DNA of 64,000 nt from contig PHAV01000009.1 of the NCBI GenBank assembly GCA_002841765.1, forward strand, positions 142,969 through 206,968, read 5' to 3'. Both the position numbers and the translations under genes were made by a program. A model generated the notes under the pieces. That model worked only from the letters and a program-made list of their open reading frames with translations, was not told where the DNA came from and ran no database searches. Source of the DNA: Deltaproteobacteria bacterium HGW-Deltaproteobacteria-4. GTDB lineage: Bacteria > Desulfobacterota > Desulfuromonadia > Desulfuromonadales > UBA2197. Below, piece by piece: positions 17,904-26,957 of the stretch. The stretch's first letter is position 1; each line of letters starts with the position of its first letter.

Positions 17904-18974
17904 CTAACCCCTCCAAATCTCCTCATCGCCGTTCGCCTCTTCCTGCCCCAGGACTTTGATAAAGGCCTGAACGACATCGGGATCCAACTGACTGCCGGCA
18001 ACGCGCCGGAGTTCGGCCAGCGCATACTCCTGGCCAAGCAGGGTGCGGTAGGGGCGAGTTGTCGTCATGGCGTCGTAAGCGTCGGCAACACTGAGAATCC
18101 TGGCGGCCAAGGGGATAGCCGCATGGTCAAGGTGATGAGAGTAGCCGCTGCCGTTATAATTTTCATGGTGGTAGCGGATCAGCGGGATGACCTCCTTCAG
18201 CTGATCAATCGCCAGCAGAGCATCGGCGCCAAAGTCCGGGTGGGTCTTGACCGCTGCGTACTCCTCGGCCGTCAGCAATGTTTCTTTGTCGAGCAACGCA
18301 TCACAGGTGCCGATTTTGCCGATATCGTGGAGAAGGGCGCCGAGACGAATGATGTTGACCCGGTTTTCATCGAGGCCCATCTCCCGGGCAATCTTGACGG
18401 CAATCACCGCCACCCGCTCTGAGTGACCCATGGTCCAGGGACTTTTGGCCTCAAGGAGGTTGACCAGGACCCGGACCATCTGCAGGAACATGTTTTCCAG
18501 CTCCCGGACCTTCTCCTCCAGCTTGGCGACAACCACATGGCTGTATTCCCGCAAATACGGTTCTTCCCCTCGCAACGCCTCATCCGGGACGACAGGCTCA
18601 CCGCCAACGCGCCGCGCCAGCAGGCTCTGCACCTCCTGCCACAGAACATTCGGCTCCAGCGGTTTAACCAGAAACGCTTCCGCCCCCTGAGAGCGGGCCA
18701 GCTTCTCTTCATTCTCACCGGTATAGACAGCAGAATAGAAGATAAAGGGGATAGCGCGCAGCGCTGCGTCCGCCTTGAGCGCACGCAGAAAGCCGAAGCC
18801 GTCGAGAACCGGCATCATGGCATCGGAAATGATCAGGTCCGGCCTCTCCCTGGCGGCCAGGGTCAGCCCCTCGCGACCGTTCTCCGCCTCGATGGTTGTA
18901 CAACCGTGCGCTTGAAAGGTATGGCGGAGGATGGAGCGATCCGGGGCGCGGTCGTCGACGATGAGCACTTTCAT
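17904..18974 (-). CDS. Response regulator with HD-GYP-type output domain (motif degenerate)
   Basis: A 356-residue protein: receiver domain (about 1-118, phosphoacceptor Asp51, Lys104), a linker that looks coiled-coil (about 138-175), then an HD-GYP domain (about 170-350). HD-GYP proteins hydrolyse c-di-GMP. Metal ligands are kept: His216-Asp217 in LLHDIGK, His245, His269-His270, Asp298. The name-giving motif, usually HHExxDGxGYPxG, reads HHENYNGSGYS, so both the Asp and the Pro are replaced. Activity is therefore uncertain; it may have altered nucleotide preference or act as a sensor. The receiver and linker are paralogous to those of the next two REC-kinase genes. It ends 21 bases before the adaptor gene, so it is probably co-transcribed with the exporter. 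Confidence 0.88.
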   Translation of the reverse strand: MKVLIVDDRAPDRSILRHTFQAHGCTTIEAENGREGLTLAARERPDLIISDAMMPVLDGFGFLRALKADAALRAIPFIFYSAVYTGENEEKLARSQGAEAFLVKPLEPNVLWQEVQSLLARRVGGEPVVPDEALRGEEPYLREYSHVVVAKLEEKVRELENMFLQMVRVLVNLLEAKSPWTMGHSERVAVIAVKIAREMGLDENRVNIIRLGALLHDIGKIGTCDALLDKETLLTAEEYAAVKTHPDFGADALLAIDQLKEVIPLIRYHHENYNGSGYSHHLDHAAIPLAARILSVADAYDAMTTTRPYRTLLGQEYALAELRRVAGSQLDPDVVQAFIKVLGQEEANGDEEIWRG

Positions 18975-18998
18975 GGTCTTACCCCCGTGGCGATGAAA

Positions 18999-20231
18999 TC
19001 AGAGCACAATCCGGAATTCGGCGCCATGGTCGATATTGCCGGCCGTCAGAGACCCTCCCATATTCTGTTCGATAATCACCTTGGCCATGTAGAGACCGAT
19101 TCCGGTCCCTCTCTCCGGGCCGCGGGTGGTGAAATAAGGGTCAAAGATCCGCGGCAAAATATCGTCCGGGATGCCGCCGCAATTGTCGCGGATCGACACC
19201 ACTGAACGCTCGTTCTCCCAAAAGATGCGAATAAAGAGACAGGGAGCAGCCACGCGGCGTTCAATACATGTCTCACGCGCGTTGGAGATGATATTAAGCA
19301 GAACCTGTGCGTATTCATTCGGATAGCCGATGGCTGTCACCTCATCGCCATTCTTAATCTCGACTTCGATCTTGTGACATTTCAAGGTTGCGGCGACCAT
19401 CTCCAGGACGCGTTCGACCGCCTTGTTGATAGAAAATTCGTCTTTCTTCTTGTCCTCGCGGAAAAAGTTGCTGAAGTCATTGATCGTCTGGGACATGTAC
19501 AGGATGACCTTCATCGCCTTGTCGATATCGTCATGCAGCCCCTTAGGAGTAAGCGTACCGGCGTCAAAATCCATCCGCAGGTTCTGAATGATCAGGGCGA
19601 TATTATTGAGGGGATTGCGCCACTGGTGGGCAATGTTATTGATCATCTCGCCCAGGGCCGCCAAACGGTTTTGCTGGAGGAGGATCTGATCTTTACGGCG
19701 CTGCTCGGCAACCAGCTCCACAACGCGCGCTTCCAGAGTTTGCTGCAGAGTTTCCAGCTCCACCACCTTCTCTTCCAGTCTTGCCGCCACTATCTGACTA
19801 TATTTTCTCAGGAACTTTTCGTCTTCCTCGAGCAGTTCGTTTCCTGGTCTTTTTTGGGTTCGATCCAGACTTGCCAGGAGGTTGCGCAGTTGGCTCAGAA
19901 ACTCCTCTGCCTCCAGAGGTTTGACCATAAAAGCATCGGCTCCCAGTGACAGGGCCAGTTCTTGTTCCTTGCTCCCGGTATAGACCGCCGAGTAAAAGAT
20001 AAAGGGGGTATGGCAGAGTTCCGTTGAGCGTCTGATTTCCCGCAGGAACTCAAAGCCATCGACGTTGGGCATCAGCGCATCGGAGATGATCAGGTCAGGC
20101 CGTTCCGAGCCGGCCATCGTCAGCCCCTCCGCACCGTTTACAGCCTCCAGAAGCACGGAAGCAACGTGCGCCAGATAATGACGGAGGATGTTGCGGTCGT
20201 CGGCGTTGTCGTCGACGATGAGGATTTTCAT
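18999..20231 (-). CDS. Receiver-histidine kinase hybrid (REC-HATPase, soluble)
   Basis: A 410-residue cytoplasmic protein with no membrane helix: receiver (1-118, Asp51), linker helix (about 138-185), a kinase phosphoacceptor region with GEMINNIAHQWRNPLNN (His202), then a HATPase domain with N-box NIISNARETC, DNCGGIP and GTGIGLYMAK. The HQWRNPLN form of the H-box marks the HisKA_7TM/4-related orphan-kinase group common in Deltaproteobacteria. An N-terminal receiver means its kinase activity is probably gated by an upstream kinase. Its start overlaps the stop of the lone receiver gene (ATGA). It belongs to the multi-step relay in this block. Confidence 0.9.
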   Translation of the reverse strand: MKILIVDDNADDRNILRHYLAHVASVLLEAVNGAEGLTMAGSERPDLIISDALMPNVDGFEFLREIRRSTELCHTPFIFYSAVYTGSKEQELALSLGADAFMVKPLEAEEFLSQLRNLLASLDRTQKRPGNELLEEDEKFLRKYSQIVAARLEEKVVELETLQQTLEARVVELVAEQRRKDQILLQQNRLAALGEMINNIAHQWRNPLNNIALIIQNLRMDFDAGTLTPKGLHDDIDKAMKVILYMSQTINDFSNFFREDKKKDEFSINKAVERVLEMVAATLKCHKIEVEIKNGDEVTAIGYPNEYAQVLLNIISNARETCIERRVAAPCLFIRIFWENERSVVSIRDNCGGIPDDILPRIFDPYFTTRGPERGTGIGLYMAKVIIEQNMGGSLTAGNIDHGAEFRIVL

Positions 20232-20599
20232 GATGGCACCCCGATGACTTTATGAATCTGCGCCACAATCGTCAAGGGGTCGAAGGGCTTTTCAAAGTAA
20301 CCGTTGCAGCCGGCAGCGAGGATCCTCTCCCGATCCCCCTGCATGGCATAGGAGGTGAGAGCCACGATCGGAATCGTGCCTTCGATCTCCGAGGCGCGAA
20401 TGCGGCGGGTCGCCTCGATGCCGTCGATCCCCGGCAGATTGATATCCATGAGGATGAAGTCGGGACGGTGGGCGATCGCCTGCGCCACCCCTTCCTCGCC
20501 AGTTCCGGCGCTGAGGACCTCATAACCGGCTCGCCGCAGGGAGTAGGTAATGATCTGCAGGTTATCTTCATTGTCTTCGATGACCAGGACCCTCTTCAT
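20228..20599 (-). CDS. Single-domain response regulator (DivK/CheY-like)
   Basis: A 123-residue stand-alone receiver: acidic pocket (Glu8, Asp9), phosphoacceptor Asp52 in FILMDINLPGIDG, Thr/Ser switch in VALTSYAM and Lys about 104. The MDINLPGIDGIEATRRIR phrase is characteristic of DivK-like shuttles that pass phosphate between hybrid kinases. GGAGG precedes the ATG. It overlaps the following REC-kinase gene by four bases, suggesting the two products act together. Confidence 0.92.
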   Translation of the reverse strand: MKRVLVIEDNEDNLQIITYSLRRAGYEVLSAGTGEEGVAQAIAHRPDFILMDINLPGIDGIEATRRIRASEIEGTIPIVALTSYAMQGDRERILAAGCNGYFEKPFDPLTIVAQIHKVIGVPS

Positions 20600-20669
20600 T
20601 GCTTCCCTCCTGTTGCGATTAGCACTTTTGTCCCTTACTGACGAGCATCAATCTTTTGCACAGCAACGT

Positions 20670-20756
20670 CCCCCTTTGAAAAAGGGGGATTGAGGGGGAT
20701 TTGCCTTTGACTGCGGCAAGAAAATCCCCCCTGCCCCCCCTTTGCTAAAGGGGGGA
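20670..20756. repeat. Pair of inverted palindromic repeats (CCCCCTTT family)
   Basis: Two palindromes (20670-20703 and about 20722-20756) are inverted copies of one unit: CCCCCTTTGAAAAAGGGGG plus an arm GAGGGGGATTT. A short stem TTGCC/GGCAA links them, so the whole can fold into a branched structure. It fills most of the 187-base gap between the lone receiver gene and the large hybrid kinase gene and is a typical REP-like intergenic element. Confidence 0.85.
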
Positions 20757-20786
20757 GAACCTCTTGTGTGTCCGTCGTGCGAAGGG

Positions 20787-22805
20787 TCAGGGAACGCCAT
20801 CGAGCACCTCCCGCACCTTGCGTAACAGATCCACGGGAGTGACCGGCTTGGCAATCAGGTGAACCTCGTCGGTAAATGCCACCTTTTCCCGAATCGTCTC
20901 GGGCGCATAACCGCTGGCAAAGATGACCTTTATGTCGGGGCGAATCTTGCAAATCGCCGCAAAAGCCTCGTTGCCGTTCATCTTCGGCATGATCAGATCG
21001 AGGAGGAGCAGGTCGATCCTGTCAGCGTTTTCACAGAATTTGCGCACTGCCTCGCTGCCGTCGATCGCCTCGATCACCGCATAACCGTGCATCGTCAGCA
21101 CACTCATCACCAGATCCCGCACCAGGTCATTATCCTCGGCCAGAAGGATGGTCTCCGTCCCCCGGGCCGGCGCAGCCTCTGGGGACGGAGCGGTCGATTC
21201 CACGGCCTTTTGCACCTTCAACGGCAGATAGATACGGAAGGTCGTCCCCAGACCGGGCTCGCTGTAGACGTTAATAAAGCCGTCATGCCCCTTGATAATG
21301 CCGTAGACGACCGCCAGTCCGAGCCCCGTCCCTTTACCGACATCCTTGGTTGTGAAGAAAGGGTCGAAGATCTGCTTTTGCGTCTCGGCATCCATCCCCT
21401 GGCCGGTGTCCGATGCGGTCAAGAGCGCATATGTGCCCGGCTTGCCGTAGCCATAGGTCGCCACATATTCTGCACCGAGAGTGACCTGCTCTGTCTTCAC
21501 CGTTAAGGTGCCGCCGTCAGTCATGGCATCGCGCGCATTCGTGGCAAGGTTCATCAGCACCTGCTCAATCTGATGGTCATCGGCGAAGACCGGGGTGGGC
21601 TCCTCCTGTGGCAGGATCTTGCACTCGATATCCTCACCAATCACCCGAAGCAGAAAGGGCTCAACCTTCCTGAGAATTTCATTCAAATCGACAATCTCGC
21701 GCACAAAGGGCTGTTTTCTGCTGAAGAGGAGGAGATCCCGGGTGAGACGAGCGGCCCGGTTCGCGCCAGAGATCATCTGCTCGATATTCAGCCGCTGCGG
21801 ATTATCCTCCGTCATCTTCATCAGGGCCATAGTGCCATAGCCGATAATGGCGGTCAGGATATTATTAAAATCATGCGCGATACCACCGGCCAGAGTGCCG
21901 ATGGACTCCATCTTCTGGCTCTGGCGGAGCTGCGCCTCGATCTTTTTGCGATCGTCAATCGCCTCGATGACAGAGATAAAATAGTCCGGCTCCCCTTGAT
22001 CATCGTGCACCAGCGAGACCGTAAGGTTGATCCAGACTAGCGACCCGTCTTTACGGTGATAACGCTTCTCCAGAGAATACGTTTTTACCTCATCGGCCAG
22101 GAGTTGTTGCATGGAGTCCAGGTTCTTTTCGAGATCGTCGTCATGGGTGATCTCCTGAAAGCTCCTGGTCAGCAGCTCCTCACGGCTATAGCCGATTATC
22201 TCGCACAGTTTGTCATTGACCATCAGCCAGCGCCCGTCGATACCGACATGGGCGATGCCGACCGCTGCCTGCTCAAAGGTGGCGCGAAAGCGCGCTTCGC
22301 TACTCTTCAAGGTCACCTTGACAGCTTCGAGTTCCTTGACTTTTCCCTCCAGACGGGTTGCCACCATCTGACTGTATTGACCGAGAAAATCTGTTTCCCC
22401 TATCAAGCTGATGCTAACCATTCCATCTTTTTTGTGTTCTCGATCTCCCATGATTCTCTGCAATTCCTCCCAAAATTCCTGGGGATCCCTCGGTTTGATG
22501 ATAAAAGCCTCGGAGCCTGAGGCGGCGGCAAGGTCCGCCTCGACACCGTCGGTATAGACCGAGGAGTAAAAGATGAAGGGGATGGTTCGCAGGGCTTCGT
22601 CGGACTTGAGTCTTCGCAGGAGCTGAAAACCGTCCATGACCGGCATGAGCGCATCTGAGACGATCAGATCCGGCTTGACGTCCTTCGCCAGTTGCAGCCC
22701 TTCCGCGCCATCTGCCGCCTCGATAACCGTGCAGCCCTGATGCTCGAGGTTGAGCCGCAGCAGATAGCGATCATCGGCGTTATCATCAACGACCAGTACT
22801 TTCAT
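20787..22805 (-). CDS. Hybrid sensor kinase REC-PAS-HisKA-HATPase-REC
   Basis: A 672-residue soluble hybrid kinase. Domains: receiver (1-120, Asp51), coiled-coil linker (about 140-165), PAS (about 170-290; RYHRKDGSLVWINLTVS), HisKA with GTLAGGIAHDFNNILTAI (His311), HATPase (about 410-530; NLATNARDAM, DTGQGMD, GTGLGLAVV) and a C-terminal receiver (about 552-668, Asp603). The AHDFNN H-box and attached C-terminal receiver are typical of the large deltaproteobacterial hybrid kinases. It may take phosphate through the N-terminal receiver and send it through the C-terminal one. The linker (FLGQYSQMVATRLEGKVKELE) matches those of the two other REC-first proteins in the block. Confidence 0.92.
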   Translation of the reverse strand: MKVLVVDDNADDRYLLRLNLEHQGCTVIEAADGAEGLQLAKDVKPDLIVSDALMPVMDGFQLLRRLKSDEALRTIPFIFYSSVYTDGVEADLAAASGSEAFIIKPRDPQEFWEELQRIMGDREHKKDGMVSISLIGETDFLGQYSQMVATRLEGKVKELEAVKVTLKSSEARFRATFEQAAVGIAHVGIDGRWLMVNDKLCEIIGYSREELLTRSFQEITHDDDLEKNLDSMQQLLADEVKTYSLEKRYHRKDGSLVWINLTVSLVHDDQGEPDYFISVIEAIDDRKKIEAQLRQSQKMESIGTLAGGIAHDFNNILTAIIGYGTMALMKMTEDNPQRLNIEQMISGANRAARLTRDLLLFSRKQPFVREIVDLNEILRKVEPFLLRVIGEDIECKILPQEEPTPVFADDHQIEQVLMNLATNARDAMTDGGTLTVKTEQVTLGAEYVATYGYGKPGTYALLTASDTGQGMDAETQKQIFDPFFTTKDVGKGTGLGLAVVYGIIKGHDGFINVYSEPGLGTTFRIYLPLKVQKAVESTAPSPEAAPARGTETILLAEDNDLVRDLVMSVLTMHGYAVIEAIDGSEAVRKFCENADRIDLLLLDLIMPKMNGNEAFAAICKIRPDIKVIFASGYAPETIREKVAFTDEVHLIAKPVTPVDLLRKVREVLDGVP

Positions 22806-22910
22806 CTCAAACCCCCAAAGAATACCGAATGCATAGACTATTCTCCCTCTGATTTCTAAGCCCCACCTGAGCAGAACACAGGCAGCCGCTCTACACGAAA
22901 ATATTATACG

Positions 22911-25844
22911 TCATCCCTGCGTTTTCATATCTTTTTCCTGCCGGATCGGAAGGGTGATGCTAAAGCTGCTCCCTGCCCCCGGCTCACTCTTCACGCTAAT
23001 GGCTCCCTGTAAGATTTCTTCAACAATCTTTTTTGTCAGATAGAGCCCGAGACCGGTGCCAGGGACCGTAGAGGTCAAAGGTGACGAAATTCTGCTGAAG
23101 GCCTGAAAGAGCTTGGGCTGATCTTCCGACGCAATGCCGAAGCCGGTGTCAGTCACGACCATCGTCACCGACCCCTGTGACTCATTGGGCCGAACAGTCA
23201 CGGTCACCCCCCCCTGCGCGGTAAACTTGAGGGCGTTGCTGACTAGGTTGAGCAGGCACTGCAGCAGTCGGCGACGATCCGCATGCATCGGCAGGCTGAT
23301 CTGCTGCACATTCAATGAGATTTTACGTTTCTGGGCCTCACTGGCAAAGACCTGCTCAACCTCGGTCAACAGTTCGTCCAACTCGAAATCCTCTTGACCG
23401 ACGTCGATCATCCCTGCTTCGATCTTCGAGACGTCGATGACATCGTTGATCATGGAGAGGAGGTGTTTTCCGGAGCGGAGAATGGCGGTCAGGTTCTTCT
23501 TCTGCTCATCGTTCAGCGGGCCGACCCACTCGTTGATCAGGATGCTGGAGAAGCCGATCACCGCGTTGAGCGGAGTGCGCAGTTCATGGCTCATCGAGGC
23601 GATGAACATCGACTTGAGTCGGTCAACCTCCAGGAGCCGGGCATTGGCGCTGTTCAGATCCTCCAGCATGAATTGTAGCGCCTGCTGCGTCTTACGCAAA
23701 TCACTGGTCCGCTCCGCGACCAGCTTCTCCAGATTATCACGATATTTTTCCAGCTCTAACTCCGCCTCTTTCCGATCGCTGATATCGCGCGACAAGGCGA
23801 TGATCCGCTCGTCCGGGCCGATAGCTGAACGCCGCATGTTCACCTCGACCCAGAAGATGCGGCCGGACCGATCCTTGGCATGCCACTCAAAGAGCTGCGG
23901 CACGCCTACCGTCGCCTTGCGTATCCAGTTAGCGGCATCTTTCTGAGTGTAGGGGGGGATGCCGGAACTGAAGCTCCCCACGTCAGAGTGAAGCGCCTCT
24001 TCCCGCGAAAGCCCGAACATCTCGCACATCTTCTGGTTCACATCCAGAATGGCACCGGTCTCGATATCGTGGATAAAAAAAGCGTCATTGGCGGCATTGA
24101 AGATGTCACGGAAGCGCTCCTCGCTTTCAGCTAGTTCGGCAGTTTTTTCATGCACCTGTCGTTTGAGCGTTCGGTTCCAGAGCATAAAGACCGACGCACC
24201 GGCCAGCATGACCACAATGGCCATACCGAGATAGATGAAAACCGTTATACGATCAATGCCGGTCTTGTACTCGATAGCGATCCACTTCTGGCTGATGCGG
24301 TTTTTTTCTGCTTCGGAGATTGTCGCCAGCCCCTTGTTGATGATACCGGCCAGCAGCGGCCAGTCCTTGCGCACCGCCATATGGAGCATCCCTTCGGAAA
24401 CCGGGGCGGCCACCTTCAGGTTGGTGATTTTCAGCTCCCTGATCCAGTAGGCGGCGGAACCGATATTGCAGACAAAAGCCTCGACCGTCCCCCCGGACAA
24501 AACTTTCAACCCCTCCTGTGTAGAGGCAACCCGCACCGGCTTTATACTGGTATTTTCCTTCAGGAACCCCTCGTTGGAGGAGTCGGCCTGTACCGCCACC
24601 TTCCAGCTGGCAATGGCGCTAATGCCGCCGATAAAGGGGGTGTCTTTTCTGGTGATGATCACCCGCTGGGAATTGGTATAGGAGTCGGAGTAGAGCAGAA
24701 ACTGTTCGCGCTCGTCGGTTCTGCCAACGCAGGGGAGGAGGTCGATCTCGCGGCTTTGGGCTTTACCTATGACCTGGCTCCAGGAAAGCCCCGGCGCAAC
24801 TTCAAAGCTCAGGCCGGTGCGTTCCTTGAGAATTTGGAGATAATCGGCGGCGATCCCGGCATAGACACCATCCTTGTCCCACAGTTCAAAAGGGGCAAAC
24901 TCCGGGTCAATGCCGACCCGGATAACCGGATGCGCCTTGATCCATGCCCGCTCTTCGTCCGTCAGCACAACCCGTTGCGTAAGCGACTCGGCCGGCAGCC
25001 ATTTTTTCTGCAGAGCCTGCAGTTCCTGGCTTGAGATGGAATCCAGTGCCTTGTCGAAAATGGCGGCCAGCTCCGGCCAGTCCGTACGCACGGCGATACT
25101 TTCGTTAAAACGGTCGCGCTCGAAGATGGCGGCGAATTTCAGGGTGCTGATCTGGTATTTGTTCTGGAGAAAATGGGCCGCGCCGATAAAGGTGATGACG
25201 GCATCCGCCTTACCGATAGCAACAGTATTGAGGCCGTCGAGCATGGTATCGACGTAATATGGTTTGATGGTGGGATATTTCTCCAGCAGCGGCTTGACAT
25301 ACTGGTAACTCTCGACCAGGGCAACCCGCTTGCCGGCCAGATCTTCCGGTTTGCGGATCGACTCGTTCTGATGGCGGGTCATGATGACCAGCGATTTAAA
25401 GATGTAGGGTTGGGTAAAGGCGAACCACTCCAGTCGTTCGGGCCGGTCACCCATGGTGGCGACAACGTCTACCTCGCGCTTCTGGGCGGCCTCGTAGAGC
25501 TCGTTCCAGACCACCTTCGGGGAAATTTCGAGGGTGATGCCGATCCGCTCCGCCAGCAGGGGCAGCACATCTAGCGCCAGCCCTTCGAGTTCGCCGTTGT
25601 CGTTCAGAAAACTGTAGGGGGGGAAATAGCCGTCAAAAGCGATGCGCACGACTTTATGCTGCTCCAGCCAGGCTTTTTCTTTGGCGGTCAACGGCAGGGG
25701 CGGGGTGGCGGTTTTCTTTTCAGTAACGGCCGCGGGGGGGGGTGCGACGGCGTTTACTGCCAGGGCCGGCGCTATTCCGGCAACAAGCAGGAAGAGTGTG
25801 CAGGTCAGAAAGCAGAGATAAGTGCGGATCTTTTTTGTCATCAT
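22911..25844 (-). CDS. Membrane sensor kinase with two periplasmic solute-binding domains (BvgS/EvgS-like)
   Basis: A 977-residue kinase. Signal/anchor at about 8-28, two tandem SBP_bac_3 (PBPb) domains at about 62-285 and 303-523 (WLEQHKVVRIAFDGYFPPYSF and its echo WIKAHPVIRVGIDPEFAPFEL), a membrane helix at about 535-557, PAS at about 575-695, HisKA with SMSHELRTPLNAV (His753) and HATPase at about 855-970 (NLVSNALKF, DTGFGI, GTGLGLYL). Double Venus-flytrap sensors of this type respond to small periplasmic ligands. Unlike BvgS it has no receiver or Hpt at the C-terminus, so it must signal to separate receivers, which the neighbouring genes supply. It is the only membrane sensor in the block and so the likely input. 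Confidence 0.92.
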   Translation of the reverse strand: MMTKKIRTYLCFLTCTLFLLVAGIAPALAVNAVAPPPAAVTEKKTATPPLPLTAKEKAWLEQHKVVRIAFDGYFPPYSFLNDNGELEGLALDVLPLLAERIGITLEISPKVVWNELYEAAQKREVDVVATMGDRPERLEWFAFTQPYIFKSLVIMTRHQNESIRKPEDLAGKRVALVESYQYVKPLLEKYPTIKPYYVDTMLDGLNTVAIGKADAVITFIGAAHFLQNKYQISTLKFAAIFERDRFNESIAVRTDWPELAAIFDKALDSISSQELQALQKKWLPAESLTQRVVLTDEERAWIKAHPVIRVGIDPEFAPFELWDKDGVYAGIAADYLQILKERTGLSFEVAPGLSWSQVIGKAQSREIDLLPCVGRTDEREQFLLYSDSYTNSQRVIITRKDTPFIGGISAIASWKVAVQADSSNEGFLKENTSIKPVRVASTQEGLKVLSGGTVEAFVCNIGSAAYWIRELKITNLKVAAPVSEGMLHMAVRKDWPLLAGIINKGLATISEAEKNRISQKWIAIEYKTGIDRITVFIYLGMAIVVMLAGASVFMLWNRTLKRQVHEKTAELAESEERFRDIFNAANDAFFIHDIETGAILDVNQKMCEMFGLSREEALHSDVGSFSSGIPPYTQKDAANWIRKATVGVPQLFEWHAKDRSGRIFWVEVNMRRSAIGPDERIIALSRDISDRKEAELELEKYRDNLEKLVAERTSDLRKTQQALQFMLEDLNSANARLLEVDRLKSMFIASMSHELRTPLNAVIGFSSILINEWVGPLNDEQKKNLTAILRSGKHLLSMINDVIDVSKIEAGMIDVGQEDFELDELLTEVEQVFASEAQKRKISLNVQQISLPMHADRRRLLQCLLNLVSNALKFTAQGGVTVTVRPNESQGSVTMVVTDTGFGIASEDQPKLFQAFSRISSPLTSTVPGTGLGLYLTKKIVEEILQGAISVKSEPGAGSSFSITLPIRQEKDMKTQG

Positions 25845-25878
25845 CAGGATGCCCTTAACAACCTCATAGCGTAGCCCC

Positions 25879-26661
25879 TCACTTCCCCTCCAGCGCCTTC
25901 ACCCGATCCTTCAACTCCTTGATCCGAAACTCCCGGTCGACAAAGAGCTTGTTGAATCTTTCCAGTTCGGCGTTCTTTCCCCGCAGGTTCTCCTCCATCA
26001 CGTATCGTTCGGTCACATCCTGCACCAGCTCCAGTACCCGGTCCACCACCCCGGCGGCATTCCGGATCGGTGAGCAGGTGAAATGGTAATAACGGGTGCT
26101 GCCGTCGGGGTGGGTAATGGGATGCTCCTGCCGTACCGGCTGGCCGCTGTTGAAGGCGATCAGGGCAGGGCAGTCCTCCGGCGGCTTCGCCATGTTGCAG
26201 TAGCTCATATTACACGGCTTGCCGATGATCGTGCCGTTGTTAAACTGCGGCCGTTCCTGCAGCCGCTTGTTCACCCAGAGAACGGTAAGCTCACGGTCCA
26301 GAAGCAGCAGGTCGGCATCAAGGGCGGAGATGATATTGTCGAGCTTGTCCCGCTCAACATCCTCCTCCAGTTTTGTCGGCGCCAGCTTGCGCCGTTCTTC
26401 TTCGAGCTGGGCCATGACGCCGTTGAGCAGCAGATCGTTGGCGTTGACCACCATCCGGCTCATGGTCATCGGGTCGACGTCTTTGATAAGCGTCTTCAAG
26501 GCTGCGCCGTGGATCTCAATCAGCACGTCCGGCCCGGCTCCGGTAAGGACCAGCTCCTTCCCCAGCTCGGAAACGGCAGAGAAGGCCTCTTCTTCCCTGT
26601 GATCAAAGAACGTCTCCAGGATGCCGCTGTATTTCTCACTGATCACTTTTTTGTCTATCAT
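25879..26661 (-). CDS. PAS-domain protein with RsbU_N-like N-terminus, no output domain
   Basis: A 260-residue soluble protein. Residues about 1-85 (EKYSGILETFFDHREEEAFSAVSELGKEL split across a helical bundle) resemble the RsbU N-terminal four-helix domain that docks a partner-switch kinase or stressosome protein. A PAS domain follows (about 105-225; ALDADLLLLDRELTVLWVNK, CNMSYCNMAKPPEDCPAL with four Cys) and then a C-terminal coiled coil. No kinase, cyclase or phosphatase domain is present. Its ATG directly follows the stop of a broken frame whose tail looks like the end of a PP2C phosphatase, so it was probably once coupled to an RsbU-type phosphatase. The RsbU_N call is from pattern only. 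Confidence 0.65.
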   Translation of the reverse strand: MIDKKVISEKYSGILETFFDHREEEAFSAVSELGKELVLTGAGPDVLIEIHGAALKTLIKDVDPMTMSRMVVNANDLLLNGVMAQLEEERRKLAPTKLEEDVERDKLDNIISALDADLLLLDRELTVLWVNKRLQERPQFNNGTIIGKPCNMSYCNMAKPPEDCPALIAFNSGQPVRQEHPITHPDGSTRYYHFTCSPIRNAAGVVDRVLELVQDVTERYVMEENLRGKNAELERFNKLFVDREFRIKELKDRVKALEGK

Positions 26662-26957
26662 TCAGACCACCTTTGCCACCAGCACGGTGGCGTCATCATT
26701 GCCCGGCTGGTATCTGGAAAATATCGATTCGGCGATTGTCTGGGGCGATTCGCCGAAGAGACCGGCCGCCACCGCTGCCTTGCGTTGCGCCACCACATAA
26801 CCGCTGGCGTTGAGGAGGGTCAAGGTCTGGGAGGGATGGAGGAGGGAGACCGTCGCGGTTTCTCGAGCCCCGCCCAGAGCCAGGGCCGCCAACGCCGGGT
26901 GGGGGAGGGGGTGAAGCGCGTCTCGATTTTCAATCCACTCAGATCGTTATTCGCCAT
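26662..26957 (-). pseudogene. Chimeric remnant: start of ABC adaptor gene joined to the tail of a PP2C (SpoIIE/RsbU-type) phosphatase
   Basis: On the minus strand, 26957-26765 repeats the first part of the adaptor gene, including ATG and MANNDLSGLKIET. It then keeps 56 bases absent from the other copy (RFTPSPTRRWRPWLWAGL in the start frame), after which the frame shifts relative to ETATVSLLHPSQTLTLL. After KAAVAA the sequence switches to GLFGESPQTIAESIF and ends DDATVLVAKVV, the usual C-terminal strand of PP2C/SpoIIE phosphatases. A start inside (26892) would read 76 residues in one frame, but this is a junction of two gene fragments, not a functional protein. AAGGAG is still present before the old ATG. 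Confidence 0.85.
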
